From Sipunculus nudus (lineage: Eukaryota > Annelida > Sipuncula > Golfingiida > Sipunculidae): 64,000 nt of DNA. The stretch is taken from the NCBI GenBank assembly GCA_026874595.1, contig CM049318.1:58938250-59002249 (forward strand). The letters are read 5' to 3'. This document shows, in pieces, positions 1 to 11,488 of this stretch (position 1 is the stretch's first letter; every line of letters begins with the position of its first letter). The position numbers and the translations under genes were made by a program. A model generated the notes under the pieces. It made no database searches and was not told where the DNA came from. It worked only from the letters and a program-made list of their open reading frames with translations.

Positions 1-890
1 ATAAATTTTAGGATACATTTAAGGAAAATATCAGTCAATGGTTTAAGAAAAGATTAAAAGCAAAAATAAAAACAAAACAGTTCACTTGTGGTGTTTCCTA
101 TTGCAGAATTCCACACCCGGAGAACTCTTTCCTACCTCTGTTTTTGTTTGCCTATAACCAAGCACAGGGGCGGATTAAGAGGGGACACAGGGGGCGAGCT
201 TTCCCGTCTTTGTCGACCTAGACAATCTGGAAATAAATAATAAATACTTAATGCGCAAAAGGATAGCTGAATTCTGCGGTATTCTTCCCCATTTTATATC
301 ATGCGAGAACAGTGTATAAATTCTTCTCACATAGCCGACATATTGATCACTTGAGTCAGGGGCGGTGAAAACAGGGGCGGACTGGGAAGTTTCCCTTTGC
401 GCCGAACGCATAAGCTATATCTTGATGCCTGTAAGCTGCTGGTATGAACTTAAGACTAATGTCGGTGTGGTATTGATTTCGGGCCGCTTTTACAAAATAT
501 CCAGGGCCTGTTCGCTACCCTTGTCCGTCCATGGGTAAACCCCCTTCTTTTATGAAGTCATCTATTTTCCAATGCCGCCCTACGTGCTCCCAAAGTACCC
601 TGAGTTCCTACGTGCTTTGAAAAAATTGTTTGTTTGAGACATCCTTGGACTCTAACTATCGCAATGTACCGGTAAACTCCTTTTATTTCTGAGATATAAA
701 CAGGAAACTCCCTGAATGTGTAGCGTTCGTAAAAGTCAAGGCGATAATAAACACTAATGGTATAATTAGCGGTATCTCTAATATTTCAACATATGGTATG
801 TGATATCCGGGTTTTAGTATTTATGTCACATGGTAGCCAACGTGAGCTGTTATGAGAACCTCGGAGAAATAAGCCTGATAGGGTTCGTTC
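1..890. other. No gene recognised
   Basis: Two CAGGGGCGGA strings (about 165 and 372) may be decayed transposon ends. The one reading frame is short and unlike any family. Confidence 0.5.
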
Positions 891-1264
891 AATATGGAAG
901 AAGGGGTGCGACACATAAGTACTCCGAGGACAGCGGCCAAATCTATTGGATGTGAGCGTTTTCTCCCGCGACCGTTATGAACCCTGACAGGTTTATTCCT
1001 CCCAATCTCTGGTTATAGTTTAACGTGTTTACACGTTGCTTTCTTATGTGATGAGCGCATTGCATCCAGAGAAGGGGTCTGATGTGATTGGCTGGTGCAA
1101 AGTGTGACGTCACAGGCAACATTTGGAATTGACTTAAATCTTAGAATAAATGTTTTTTTTTCTTCCCTGAAATTTTGAGACTGACAATATTAGAAATACG
1201 AAACTTTTAATGAGATCTAGAATTTTTAGTCACAGGAGGTTTACTTGTGGCTGACGTCACTGCC

Positions 1265-1309
1265 AATATGGAAGAAGGGGTGCGACACATAAGTACTCCG
1301 AGGACAGCG
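1265..1309 (+). repeat. 45-bp templated copy of 891-935
   Basis: These 45 bp are identical to 891-935. They lie between two identical 26-bp direct repeats (1239-1264 and 1309-1334, GTTTACTTGTGGCTGACGTC...). The structure is that of a short copied insertion with a duplicated target. Confidence 0.95.
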
Positions 1310-1881
1310 TTTACTTGTGGCTGACGTCACTGCCGATTTGATAGTAGTCATAGATATATGCCAAAAGCTTTTGAACAAATCACACAACCTCATTTTTCTT
1401 CTAAAAATTGGGCCCGCTTTATGCAAAATCTATATTAAGATGTTTATAGGCAAGTGTGATATATGATTATAAAATGAGATTTGGAATACGTTTGGATATT
1501 TACACGAATCCACTCGCCAGGGGGGGGGGGGAGAGGTTCTTATTTTGCATACACACCGGATATCAAAGAGCACATGTCGAAATTATGAGTATATCATTAC
1601 TTTATATAATCTAATTCTTGTATAAAGTAATACATATAATCGCGTTTGTTATTACCTTTGTTTTGGTCTTTTTTTGTCTTGAAACGTTTTAAATTTTCCT
1701 TGTGTCATCATACACAAGTGTGCACACACATTTCTGGTCCCTTCATAATGTTAACGGTTATGCTATCCCAGGATATACTATACGATGTTAATTCTAGTTA
1801 TTGACTTGTTCACTTATTCGCCTGCAAAGGTATTGCTTACTTATTGTCTATTGACGACAACAGGATAAGCATCAGGAGGAG

Positions 1882-2236
1882 TTTTGTGGTTGGTTTAATA
1901 TTCGCGAGGCTATTTTTTCGCGATTTTCACTGCTTGACTGTTTCGCGAATATTCCATTTTCGCGATATTACCATAGAGTAACATACACAAAGTGTATCCA
2001 TTATCATATTTATTATTTAATATGCAGGCTGAATCTTAACAATTTGACAACGAGTAGAGAGTCTCGTCTCCAATGAGCAGATGATATGAAAAGTCCTATA
2101 TTATTTATTATGTCTGTCTTTGTCAAATTTTAAATCGAATTTATAACATTCAAGGTAACACCTGTTTACAATTCACACGAGCATTCTTATAAAATATTAC
2201 TTATTCCGTGAATTTTGTACAAGAAAAACCATCCAT
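1882..2236 (+). mobile_element. MITE-like element, copy 1 (old)
   Basis: The start TTTTGTGGTTGGTTTAATAT, TTCGCGAGGCTATTTTTTCGC matches the left end of the 31354 element. The right end (ACAAGAAAAACCATCC near 2219-2236) is a weak match to the opposite terminus. Confidence 0.4.
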
Positions 2237-2261
2237 GTTTATGTGATTATTTGGCCTAGAA

Positions 2262-2312
2262 CAGTGGCGGATCCAGGATTTTGCTATAGAGGGAGCACAA
2301 CTGCAACATGGG
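2262..2312 (+). mobile_element. Possible hAT-like transposon end
   Basis: CAGTGGCGGATCCAGGATTT is typical of ends seen in invertebrate hAT-type non-autonomous elements. Similar CAGGGGCGGA strings occur at 165-175 and 372-381, and in reverse at 51104-51114. Partners could not be paired by eye. Confidence 0.3.
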
Positions 2313-3105
2313 TATGAATTTTTACGTATTACGTTCAGCATCTCCATGGAACGTCGAATGTTGCAAGCAAAAATAAGATGGCCGTCTGTTCAGTCTCCTT
2401 TGTGACCTTAAATAATATCATTTGTGAAAGAAAATATGCGATAAATGGGTATTTTTGATTTTAGATTTTTACAGCTTAAATTAATAAATTAATAATATTT
2501 TTATTATACTCGATGTATTTCATTTAGCAGCATAGCTAAAATTCATTACATGATATGTAATGATTTTGAGATCCTACAAATACAGATGCTATTGAAATAA
2601 ACCAACTTTGTGTCCATAAATACTAAGCGACCATGGCAATAGATATAATTCCCTGACACAATAATTGTAAAAACTACTTCATTGAAATAACTGTTAAACA
2701 CATTAACACCTTAAATTACATTAAGTTCACCTATCTCATGATGATCTAACAATGAATATGTTACAGAAATATTAACATCGAGCACATTTTACATCATACA
2801 CGTACTTATTTAATCTTTACACATGCAACAAATATTTAAATCATAGTTACTGAATCTTCACACATACGACAAATTAATTTAAACATTTTAAGACATATAT
2901 TCTCGAAGCAAAGCGAAAGGGAAAATTGGTGTTAAATGGAATAAAGAACAGGGACAATAGAGAAACTCAACCTTGAAATGAAGCTTTTTTTAAACAATAT
3001 TTCGCTTAAAACATGACTAAATATATAATAATTTCTTTTATGGGTTTCACTCCACCCAAGCCCCACATAAATCCATCCTTTCAGTATCCTCCCCTAGTTT
3101 GATAC

Positions 3106-3957
3106 TGTTACGGAACCTAATATCAACAGAGCACGTATGCGTGATGAACATAAAGTTTGTAATGGAGAAATAAAATCAGATTCTGTAACACAAGGCAGCG
3201 TGATATGCCTAGGGGAGTGAAAGAGAAGTCAGTAGTTTTTTGCTAACAAATAACCATAATTTATTCTTAAATCAACCCTAACATTACAATACAATGAATC
3301 AATACAATGACACAGTATAACAGCAGTATAACAGCAAATCAATATAATCACACAGTAAAAAAAACCAAAGTGCACAGTACCTTGATACCACCACTGTCAC
3401 AGCGACAAGTTCTTTAAAATGTATAAGCCGGATGAAAAGTTCACACAAATTCTCTCGGAGAATAACAGTCCAATGTAAAACTCTTGTAACGATCCCGAAA
3501 GTAAACTGAAGACCAAATATAATTCATCACAAATCCAGAAGAAAATCTGAAGAAAATCTATAATTGCCGCACTTATCGGAATAGGTCCCACAAACTGACT
3601 TACACACTTCTGTGTCCGCTGGAATATTCTCTCACCTCTCTCTCTCGGCTCTAAAACACGGCCTCTTTATATAATTTTTCACCTCAAGCCGAGAATTTTC
3701 CATTTCTCGAACAATCTAAAGAACCTAACATAATAAACACGTTCAAAGAACATACTAGATCAAAGAACACTGTGTATCTACACGCCAGGGTTCAACCGTA
3801 GGCCGGCCCGGCCCGGCCAGGCGAGAAAGCCCCAGTCTCGCATGGCAAAGAGAGTTCAACCAGTAGGGATTAAACTGAGAGTGCAACACGCGGCCAGGCG
3901 AGGCCGCTACAACACGAGTTACACCCGTGTCACACAACAAAAAGGGCACCTATAACA
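3106..3957 (-). mobile_element. Solo LTR, copy 1 (852 bp)
   Basis: Read on the minus strand it starts TGTTATAGG and ends CCGTAACA, the TG...CA ends of an LTR with short inverted repeats. It is flanked by the 4-bp direct repeat ATAC (3102-3105 and 3958-3961), a target duplication typical of Ty3/gypsy or BEL elements. A minus-strand TATATAAA (3666-3673) is a plausible LTR promoter. It aligns along its length with the plus-strand copy at 8789-9581, with an extra GC-rich CCGGCC-repeat segment near 3797-3850. No gag or pol lies on either side, so it is a solo LTR. Confidence 0.8.
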
Positions 3958-4342
3958 ATACTTTTCCACCACATCCATAACATTAATTTACTGGAACCGC
4001 AGTTTTAGAAAAAAAACTATATCACTATCATCCCCGTTCGGTGATTGACCTTTAAGCATGTGACTTGGACTTAAAGCAAGCTATATTCACCTATATTTTA
4101 CGAATAAATATTTGTGTTCTCTGGCTAACTCTGCGTATACATATGAATAAACGCAAGTTAAGTTCTTCTACGATAGGTTCTTATAACGCCTCTGCGACAA
4201 TTGCTTGTTTATCTACCATTTGTTTTGCACTTTATATGGGCCTATGTTGACAAACAGAAAAACACATGTTCCCTAATTTAGTTGGATGAATACCTGCAGA
4301 CGTTGAAAGCTCAAATTGCAAAACGTCATTTGCAAAAAAAAA

Positions 4343-4393
4343 AAAAACTCATTCATCTGACTTGCCGTCAGATGTCGGACTGAATGAGTTTTT
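4343..4393. repeat. Nested hairpin (fold-back) sequence
   Basis: An outer 13-bp stem (AAAAACTCATTCA with TGAATGAGTTTTT) encloses a TCTGAC/GTCAGA stem with a 5-nt loop and an 8-nt bulge. The A tract upstream suggests a mobile-element end. Function unknown. Confidence 0.6.
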
Positions 4394-4959
4394 CCGTTTT
4401 TCGGGCCCAACGTGTTTTATTATGAAAAGTTCACGGGATTATATTCAGTAAACAGATGTCAGATATTGAAATAGGCCACTTTAAAGTATGATCACGTCTT
4501 CAGGTCACATAAGGTATACCAGAGCATAGTCACATTTTATATTCGACACTCACGGTCTGTATTTGGTAATAAAATAACTCAGGTTTCATTGTATACAGAT
4601 TTCCTACATGTCTTTATTCCTACCTCAGCTCTTATATTCCCAGGTACACCTTACACCTTATGTATGATCTTATTTTTGTATTTTTTTCCTAATAGTTCCA
4701 ATCCGGTTTCTTATGATTTTTTATCATTTTTATCTGTTTTAACTTCTTCTTATATAATATATTCTGCTTTATCTTGTCCCCTATCATGAGCTCTCTTCCT
4801 TTTGTTTACGTCGACATTCCAGCTGGACTCAGTCCTTAAAGTTCATTATCATTTGTAATAATATGTGTATAATTTCAGACTATTAGTTTATTTAGACTAA
4901 ATTCAAAAGTTTCCCAGCAAAACAACCCCGGTACATGTATATAATGTCTCCAATTCACC

Positions 4960-5312
4960 TGTTAGGTTCTTCAAGGAGTAAATGCAGTTTTACTCTTACA
5001 AGACTGGGTGACCACAGGTCCGATCTTGCACATGCACACAATTCCAAAACAGAGAGAAGAATGACAGGTTTGAAGATATAAAAATTTTGATTTGTAATTG
5101 GAATAGTTCGACCAATCGGTTGGGTGCGCGCTATGTTCATGTATCGGGCCACTGATCGCGCCTGATTCTAGTCCATTTTCACTCGTGCACAGGAATAAGC
5201 AAACGATTTTAGAACGAAATATTGGCAGATACCATGGTATTTTACGGAGAACACACTATTTTGCATGTACATGTAATATGCCTAGTATGTGAATAGGTCC
5301 CTTTAAGTTGCC
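4960..5312 (+). repeat. Dispersed repeat family E, copy 1
   Basis: AGACTGGGTGACCACAGGTC, GCGCGCTATGTTCATGTAT, TTTGCGCC/GATCGCGCC-type block and GTGAATAGGTCCCTTTAA recur in order at 41440-41770. No reading frame is supported. Confidence 0.55.
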
Positions 5313-5833
5313 CGAGAACAATACAGAAAGAACAGATGCAGTTTTCTCAATGCAAGGATTATTCCAACCTCCAGCTAAATTTACCTTCTTAAACCTTGTC
5401 CACAGCCTCTTCAATATCAAGTTTTTTTATTGCTTCCATTGGTCACTCCTTAAATTGTATACATTTTTGTATACAACTTTTTCCTTGTAAAGCAGCAGTG
5501 GACCAAGTCATTGGCCTGTCAGGGAAATCTACGATAACATGCTGACTGTATCAACATTTCTAATATGGCTATTGTTCACATTTGCAGTAAAACATATATA
5601 CAACAAAATGTCATTGAACGACCAGGAATCTGGTAAATAACAGTAATTCACATTTCGCAGGACGGGGGTACTGTATACTGTGACGTGCCTTCCGGCCGGC
5701 TGACTTATTTCGAATTCAATAGTGTGTGAGAAAATCTCAGCTAGCAGGAAATCAATAACACGACACAGCGTTGGTGTGGCGCGTCCTGTTATCTCTGTTG
5801 AACCCTTCCCGCCATGCGCTGCGCAGACGACAC

Positions 5834-5841
5834 TATATAAA
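5834..5841 (+). promoter_or_regulatory. TATA box of a predicted promoter
   Basis: TATATAAA sits in a CpG-rich patch (about 5690-5980) that stands out from AT-rich flanks. Start of transcription would be expected near 5860-5866. The ATG-free leader and consensus splice donor downstream make a real promoter more likely than a chance TATA. Confidence 0.5.
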
Positions 5842-5859
5842 CCCCCAACTCTCGCCGCA

Positions 5860-5977
5860 AGTTTACTCGACGTCGTGACCGCCAAAGAACTCGACGGCAA
5901 CCACCACGGATTGAAAAGGGTGCTCTTCTGCAACCAATTCGGCTCCGTCTGCTTGTAGCTGCTATTATTTTTGCTCG
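5860..5977 (+). other. Predicted non-coding first exon (5' UTR)
   Basis: About 115 nt run from the expected start site to a strong 5' splice donor (G|GTGAGT, intron from 5978). The segment has no ATG, is richer in GC than its surroundings and has no repeat copy in the window. This is what a leader exon of a plus-strand gene looks like. The only plus-strand coding exon seen in the window is the peptide precursor at 59116, so it could be its first exon. An exon of a gene whose coding part lies inside unrecognised sequence, or a chance match, cannot be excluded. Confidence 0.4.
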
Positions 5978-5983
5978 GTGAGT
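5978..5983 (+). other. 5' splice donor GTGAGT
   Basis: The junction G|GTGAGT matches the animal donor consensus and follows the ATG-free leader. No matching acceptor could be identified nearby by eye; the clearest acceptor before a coding exon is at 59101-59115. Confidence 0.4.
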
Positions 5984-8410
5984 CTGCCATAAAGGATTTC
6001 ATCAACATTTACAATTAATGAATTTGCAATATACAATTTTTTTTTTATTTTGACGTGAAAATGATATTATTTGTTGATTAGAAAATGGTGTTGATTAGAA
6101 AGTTTCTTATTTGGAATCATGATGTCAGACATTTAGGCTTTTTTACTTACTTCCGTCAAGGAGATTTTTTGTTTAAAATACTAACACTTTTGTCTATGTA
6201 CATTTTATTTATTGAAATTACGTCCCAGAATTGAGGTTTGGAAATCGTATTTCAGTTAACTCTGAGATGATTCATGTGCACTTCATTTTTTCATTTTTCC
6301 TCAGATATTTTAGATTAAAAAAAAGAACCTCGTACCCTCTGCGCCCCCTCTTAAACCACCCTTGACAATGTCGGGTGATCAGAATTACGTTCTCATTTGT
6401 TGCCTCATATGACTTCCTAGATTATATTGTGATAGCTCGGCGCCTTTTTTTTATTCCTATTATAGTTTCCTGTCCACGGTCCTTTCTCCAATGAACTCCT
6501 TTACAATATTTTTTCTATTAACGCTTGTTGAGCATTATTGATTCACATTAAAGGGGTAAATGCACGGTTCAATACATTAAAATAGCTAATACCCCATTAT
6601 GGTTTAAATTAGAGAAGATATATGATCTGATGTCTTTGTATCCCTCTTTGACAATTCACTTTGTGACACAACAGGAATTCTAAGTGATCAAATGGTTGAA
6701 TGTTATGTCATCTACCTTCCGTCTTAAATCGATCATAATTTATATATATATATATAATTGTGTATTTAACTCAAAATGGTCTCAGACCTTTAACCACGAA
6801 CCGCGAGAACGTAGGCAGGAAAGGGGCAGTTACACCAACAGACCTATTTCTCTAATTTTTTACATAAAATTATTTAAAAAATTGTTTTTTCATAAAAGTA
6901 TGTTAAGCGGTTCTAATTAATTATAAAAGTTATTTTGCATTTTTATCTATATTGAAAAATCCACAATTTCTATTTATGTATAGGTTAAATGGTGTGAAAA
7001 TCATTTGTACTTATTGCCATATTGTCACATATGTTAAACCTATACAGTGTTAATCGGTTTGACACCTATTTATTAACATATTATCTTATTTTGGTCCAGT
7101 GCTAATACCATCTGCTTATTATAAGTAATTAAAGTAATTAATATGAACTTGTTGCTTACACACTAAAGCGAATAATTTACGCAGATAACGGGTTTGGCAT
7201 AACGCCACATATCGCAAGTTCTAATTTTCCGCCAGACCACTGCTCAGAAAAGCATCTTGGTGTCTATATGTCATTCACCTTATGCGAAACGCTATTTTTG
7301 TTTCCTTGCATCGTGCTACGTGCGTCATCATTTTCTGATTCTTTGAGTTCCTTAGTAGTGAAAACATGAAAATAAAAAACATCGCCTTACGCTCCGAATA
7401 GGCAACAAAACGGTGCACGGACGTACCTTTTGTACCAAGACTTCAGAAATCTTTTTATCAAGGCAGTATTATTCTTGATGCAAATGGATGAAGCGTCCAC
7501 CTTTTACTGTCGCCATTATTTTACACACCAACAGCCTATTGTATATATTGACGCTCAAACAGATACAGACTATATGAATCTACTTTTGATTGTGGATTAA
7601 TGCCCCCCCCCCCCCCCCCAAAAAAAAAAAATTAAAAAAAACTTGTTTTTAAGTACAACATGCCTTTTTTTAATCCCTGCAAGAAGCTACTTTGCGCTGC
7701 CCCGTGCTGCATGTATTTCTAGGCTGCATCCTCGGTATATTTGTACTGGTATGCGTTCCATCATAGAAATAATCTCCCTTGCGTATTTGATTGGTTCATA
7801 ATATTTCTGGACACAAAACACGTCACGCTAATTACGTAATCAGCACCGTAATCCTTATTAAGTAATAAAAGATATACCTGGGTGAAAGGTTACTGGGTCC
7901 AGTTCTACAAAATCATTGACAGGACCAAACTGATAAGCAGACATTCTGCAAGAAAAATGATGAAGTAAACACTCAAATGATTGGTCTGCCCTTTGGATAT
8001 TATTTCAATCCAACATGTCCGCCGGACTGAAGCATCACGGGAAGACATTTCGAGAGGACCTGTGGGACATGAAAGGAGTGATTTCTAGGGCATAAACGCA
8101 CCCTCTTCAAAATCGAGTGCCTACTTAATCGGGACATCCACACTCTGATAGTGTCACACAGGACACCCATAGCACTTGTTGACTTAAAGGCCCCGACATT
8201 CGATCACACTTCTATATTTCTAAACTCAGTGTGAGGGGTTTTGACATGGCGGAGTCCGCTCTCCAGTTTGCCGAGCATCAGCGGTCCAGAAAAAAACCTT
8301 CTTCTTCTTGATATTTACGGTAGAGGATGTCACTTATACACCGCAGTCGATGGTGTTAGCTTCTCTCTGTTTCATTTCTTTCCACCATCGGTCCCTAAGA
8401 TTTTCTAACA
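5984..8410. other. No gene recognised
   Basis: AT-rich sequence with a C17 then A-rich tract at 7603-7630. If the 5860-5977 exon is real this is intron. Confidence 0.5.
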
Positions 8411-8477
8411 TTACCCATACCTAATATTTTCTTTGTACAGGTATATTATATATAATAACTTTACATGATATATGTAA

Positions 8478-8480
<3 letters not shown>

Positions 8481-8515
<35 letters not shown>
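8481..8515. repeat. (AT)n microsatellite
   Basis: A pure AT run directly upstream of SINE A copy 1. Confidence 0.98.
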
Positions 8516-8517
<2 letters not shown>

Positions 8518-8745
8518 GGAAAATTGAGAGGTAAAACACTCGGCTGGCTCCACTGGCGACCCGGGTTCGATCCTCGGCGTGCCTACAAGAGTGGTTGTAG
8601 TGGCGTGTTCGAGACCGGTGGTTTTCTCCGGGTTCTCCGGTTTCCTCCATCTCCAGACACTGCCGAAAGCCACCACCTGAGCCATGGAGAGTTCCCTGAT
8701 TAGATATAATAATTAATTTTTACAATCCATGGAAAATTATTAATG
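8516..8745 (+). mobile_element. tRNA-derived SINE, family A, copy 1
   Basis: It carries a pol III B-box-like GGTTCGATCC near 8564, a shared body (GGTGGTTTTCTCCGGGTTCT, then GCCACCACCTGAGCCATGGA) and the 3' end ACAATCCATGGAAAA. The same body and tail recur at 53722-53937. It is flanked on both sides by (AT)n, so it inserted in a microsatellite. Confidence 0.7.
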
Positions 8746-8746
8746 T

Positions 8747-8750
<4 letters not shown>

Positions 8751-8788
<38 letters not shown>
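8751..8788. repeat. (AT)n microsatellite
   Basis: A pure AT run between SINE A copy 1 and LTR copy 2; part of the same interrupted array. Confidence 0.98.
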
Positions 8789-8792
<4 letters not shown>

Positions 8793-9581
8793 ACAGGTAC
8801 CCTTTTATTATGTGCAGTGGTCTTGCAGATGATTGTTTTGTTGTGCACACGGATGTTCCATATGTTGTTGGCTATTGTTTGTGTGCGACGCGTAGCTCGT
8901 GTTGTGTTGGCCGGATGTTGCAGGCTCGGTTTAATCCGGTATGGTTGAACCCTAGATACACAGCGTTATTTGTTCTGGTTTATTCTTTGAACATGTGTAC
9001 TGTGTTAGATTCTTTAGAATGTTCTAGCAATGGAAGGTTCTCGGCTCGAGGTGAAAATTTATTAATATAGGGCTGTGTTTTAGAGCCGAGAGAGAGTTTA
9101 GAGAATATTCCAGCGGACACAGAAGCGTGTATGTCAGTTTGTGGGACCTATTCCGATAAGTGCGGCAATTATAGATTTTCTTCAGAGTTTCTTCTGGATT
9201 TTGTGACGAATCTTATTTGGTCTTCAGTTTACTTTCTGGATTGTTACAAGAGCTTTACATTGGACTGTTATTCTCCGAGAAAATTTTGTTAACTTTTCAT
9301 CCGGCTTATACATTTTAAAGGACTTATCGCTGTGACAGTGGTGGTATCCAGGTACTGTGCACTTTGTTTATTTTACTGTGTGATTGTATTGATTTGTTGT
9401 TATACTGCTGATATACTGTAATGTTAGGGTTGTTTTAAGAATACAAAAAACTACTGACTTCTATTTCATTCCCCTAGACATTTCACGCTGCCTAGTGTTA
9501 CAGAATCTGATTTTTTTACCTCCTTGACAAAATTTATGTTCATCGCGCATACCTGATCTGTTGATATTAGGGTCCGTAACA
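8789..9581 (+). mobile_element. Solo LTR, copy 2 (793 bp)
   Basis: It starts TGTTACAGGTACCC and ends GGTCCGTAACA and is colinear with the reverse complement of 3106-3957. It sits inside an (AT)n microsatellite, so the target duplication (ATAT) cannot be told from the array. The opposite orientation of the two copies and the lack of pol between them show they are independent solo LTRs and not the two ends of one element. Confidence 0.8.

Positions 9582-9635
<54 letters not shown>
9582..9635. repeat. (AT)n followed by (GA)n microsatellite
   Basis: AT to 9604, then GA to 9635, directly after LTR copy 2. Confidence 0.98.
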
Positions 9636-9638
<3 letters not shown>

Positions 9639-10609
9639 GAAAAGGAGAAGGAGAGAGGGGGACAGACAGATAAACAGACAACAGAAAGACGGACAGGTAT
9701 ACAGACAGGAAGACAGAGACACGATTTTTTCCATCGTTAACTTGAAACAAAATTAATGTATTATGTTTAAAATGTATGTTTGTAACTAAAGGTCGGAGAA
9801 TTATACGTTCTGAACAGCGGCTAAGCAAGGTCCTTTTTTTTGGTATTTTTTTGTAACATCATTTGGGTCAATCTATAGATTTAGAACAATTTATCAATCG
9901 AGCAATACGGTATAAAATTTCGTCGTAATTGGATGTACTTTTTTTCCTATGTGTATTACAGTTTCATGAGTATTTACCAAAAAGACTTAGTTAAATATAT
10001 GCAATTTTTTTCTGTGATCTTGCGCGGGATGTGGTTTCGTGACTAATTTTTCTGTTGTTACCTTTGTCCATGTTACCCCAGGGTCAATTATATTCTACCA
10101 AGTCTCGCGGCAGTTCCTGTTGATAATGGTGTATTTAGGATACTTTCGGTTACATACCAGTTATTTTGGATACTTGCGGTAAGAGAGCTCTGCCTGAGGG
10201 AATACCATTGACACTCAAGAGTCAGAGAGAGGCTGATATATTTAATTTCGTGCATACATAAATCGAAAGAGTCAGTCTGACATTCACTGCTTTCCTGTTT
10301 GCTAAAAGCTATGGTGGTTGAGGGTTTTATTCTCCACAGAATAGCTCGTAGGCCGCAACTAGAAAAATCCGGCTGGTTTCAAATGGCATGAAGCCATTTA
10401 AGGTATGTCTAATAGGCAAATTCCTGTCATTTGAAGCGTGCGGTAAGGAGTCTGATTAATTTGACTTTCTGAATCTTATAGCCAAAGTCAGCTGAAAGAT
10501 ATCCTACAAATATAGAATTACCATTAATGAGTTTATGTGCACATCGAACATAATTATACTCGCAATGAGGATATACCATCATACACCTGGTATATTATAT
10601 CAAGATTGT

Positions 10610-10690
10610 CGAGTTATGGGGTTATGACGCTGGATTACCGGCCGGAAAACTCCTCGTTCGAACCGGGCCAGTCCCTTCTAGGCAAAATGA
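10610..10690 (+). mobile_element. tRNA-related repeat relic
   Basis: A tRNA-like arrangement with a B-box-like CGTTCGAACCGGG near 10662 and a preceding GGGGTTATGACGC stretch. No cloverleaf closes, so it is a SINE relic and not a tRNA gene. Confidence 0.3.
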
Positions 10691-10809
10691 ATTAAGCTCG
10701 ACAGAACCTCAGGGATCCGCTCTGATGTCAAAACGACAGTTTATTGTTAATTTTTTTTAACTCTTAGGGTCATACGCAACAAAAATGACACAAAGGACAC
10801 TTTATGATT

Positions 10810-11150
10810 AACTAGAAATATGCATTCTCACGAATGCAGTCCTCCGCCATGTGGGCGGTCCTTAATTTGGGATAGGCTAACTCCGCAACCCGTGTTTTAA
10901 CTCATTCATTGGCCCATATTCTCAAGTTCTTTGGTGCATATGTTCCACGTTTTCGTCCAAAATTCCAATGTTCAATTGGGAATTTGTGACTGCACATTTA
11001 TGAGTATTCATAAAAGTGCTTCCAAGATCAGGATTATTATCCGGACCCACACCAAAATATAATCGTTTCTTCATCGGCCCTTTCCCGTGAGTCCTTGGTT
11101 ATCTTGGGAATAAACGCACACAGTAACGGGAATGAGCGCATAACATCCTT
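10810..11150 (+). repeat. Dispersed repeat family D, copy 1
   Basis: The head AACTAGAAATATGCATTC is followed by CCTCCGCCATGTGGGCGG, then GGCCCATATTCTCAAG, ATCCGGACCCACACCAAAAT and an ACACA-rich end with GGGAATGAGCGCATA. The order is shared with 58301-58640 and 63587-63885. Confidence 0.65.
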
Positions 11151-11437
11151 GTTGAGGCAATTATCATTCATATCATAGTTTTATCTTCATCCTCGTATAA
11201 CAGATAGAGACACCTACAGGCCATGGATTTCCTTTCGTACGTAGAGCTCGGACATTCATATCTCTAGACACAAGAGATATGGTATTGGGGTTATGTAATC
11301 TCTGAGGCTTTAGTGCTGTTATTGATATCATATATATATGTTCTTAGCTATTTGGGATTTCCGGTTTCTTAGTGACTGAGCAGCCGGCCGGGATCTGCAA
11401 GGTCAGGGGTTCGATTTAAATTCGGAGTGAACCGACT

Positions 11438-11488
11438 TACCTGTGTATATGTATATATGTATATATGTATATATATATATATATATAT
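11438..11488. repeat. (ATGT/AT)n microsatellite
   Basis: GTATATAT words grade into pure AT. Confidence 0.95.

Noticed and set aside
5529-6008. 159-residue minus-strand frame
   Set aside because: It overlaps the CpG-rich promoter-like patch, has no domain, and the plus-strand leader and donor fit better.
8516-8745. tRNA gene at the B-box-like GGTTCGATCC
   Set aside because: No cloverleaf or acceptor stem; the sequence matches the SINE copy at 53722.
9061-9460. Promoter or gene between 9061 and 9460
   Set aside because: The sequence is the body of LTR copy 2 and matches copy 1 throughout.
3106-9581. The two LTRs as ends of a single retrotransposon
   Set aside because: They are in opposite orientation, no gag or pol lies between them, and copy 1 has its own target duplication.
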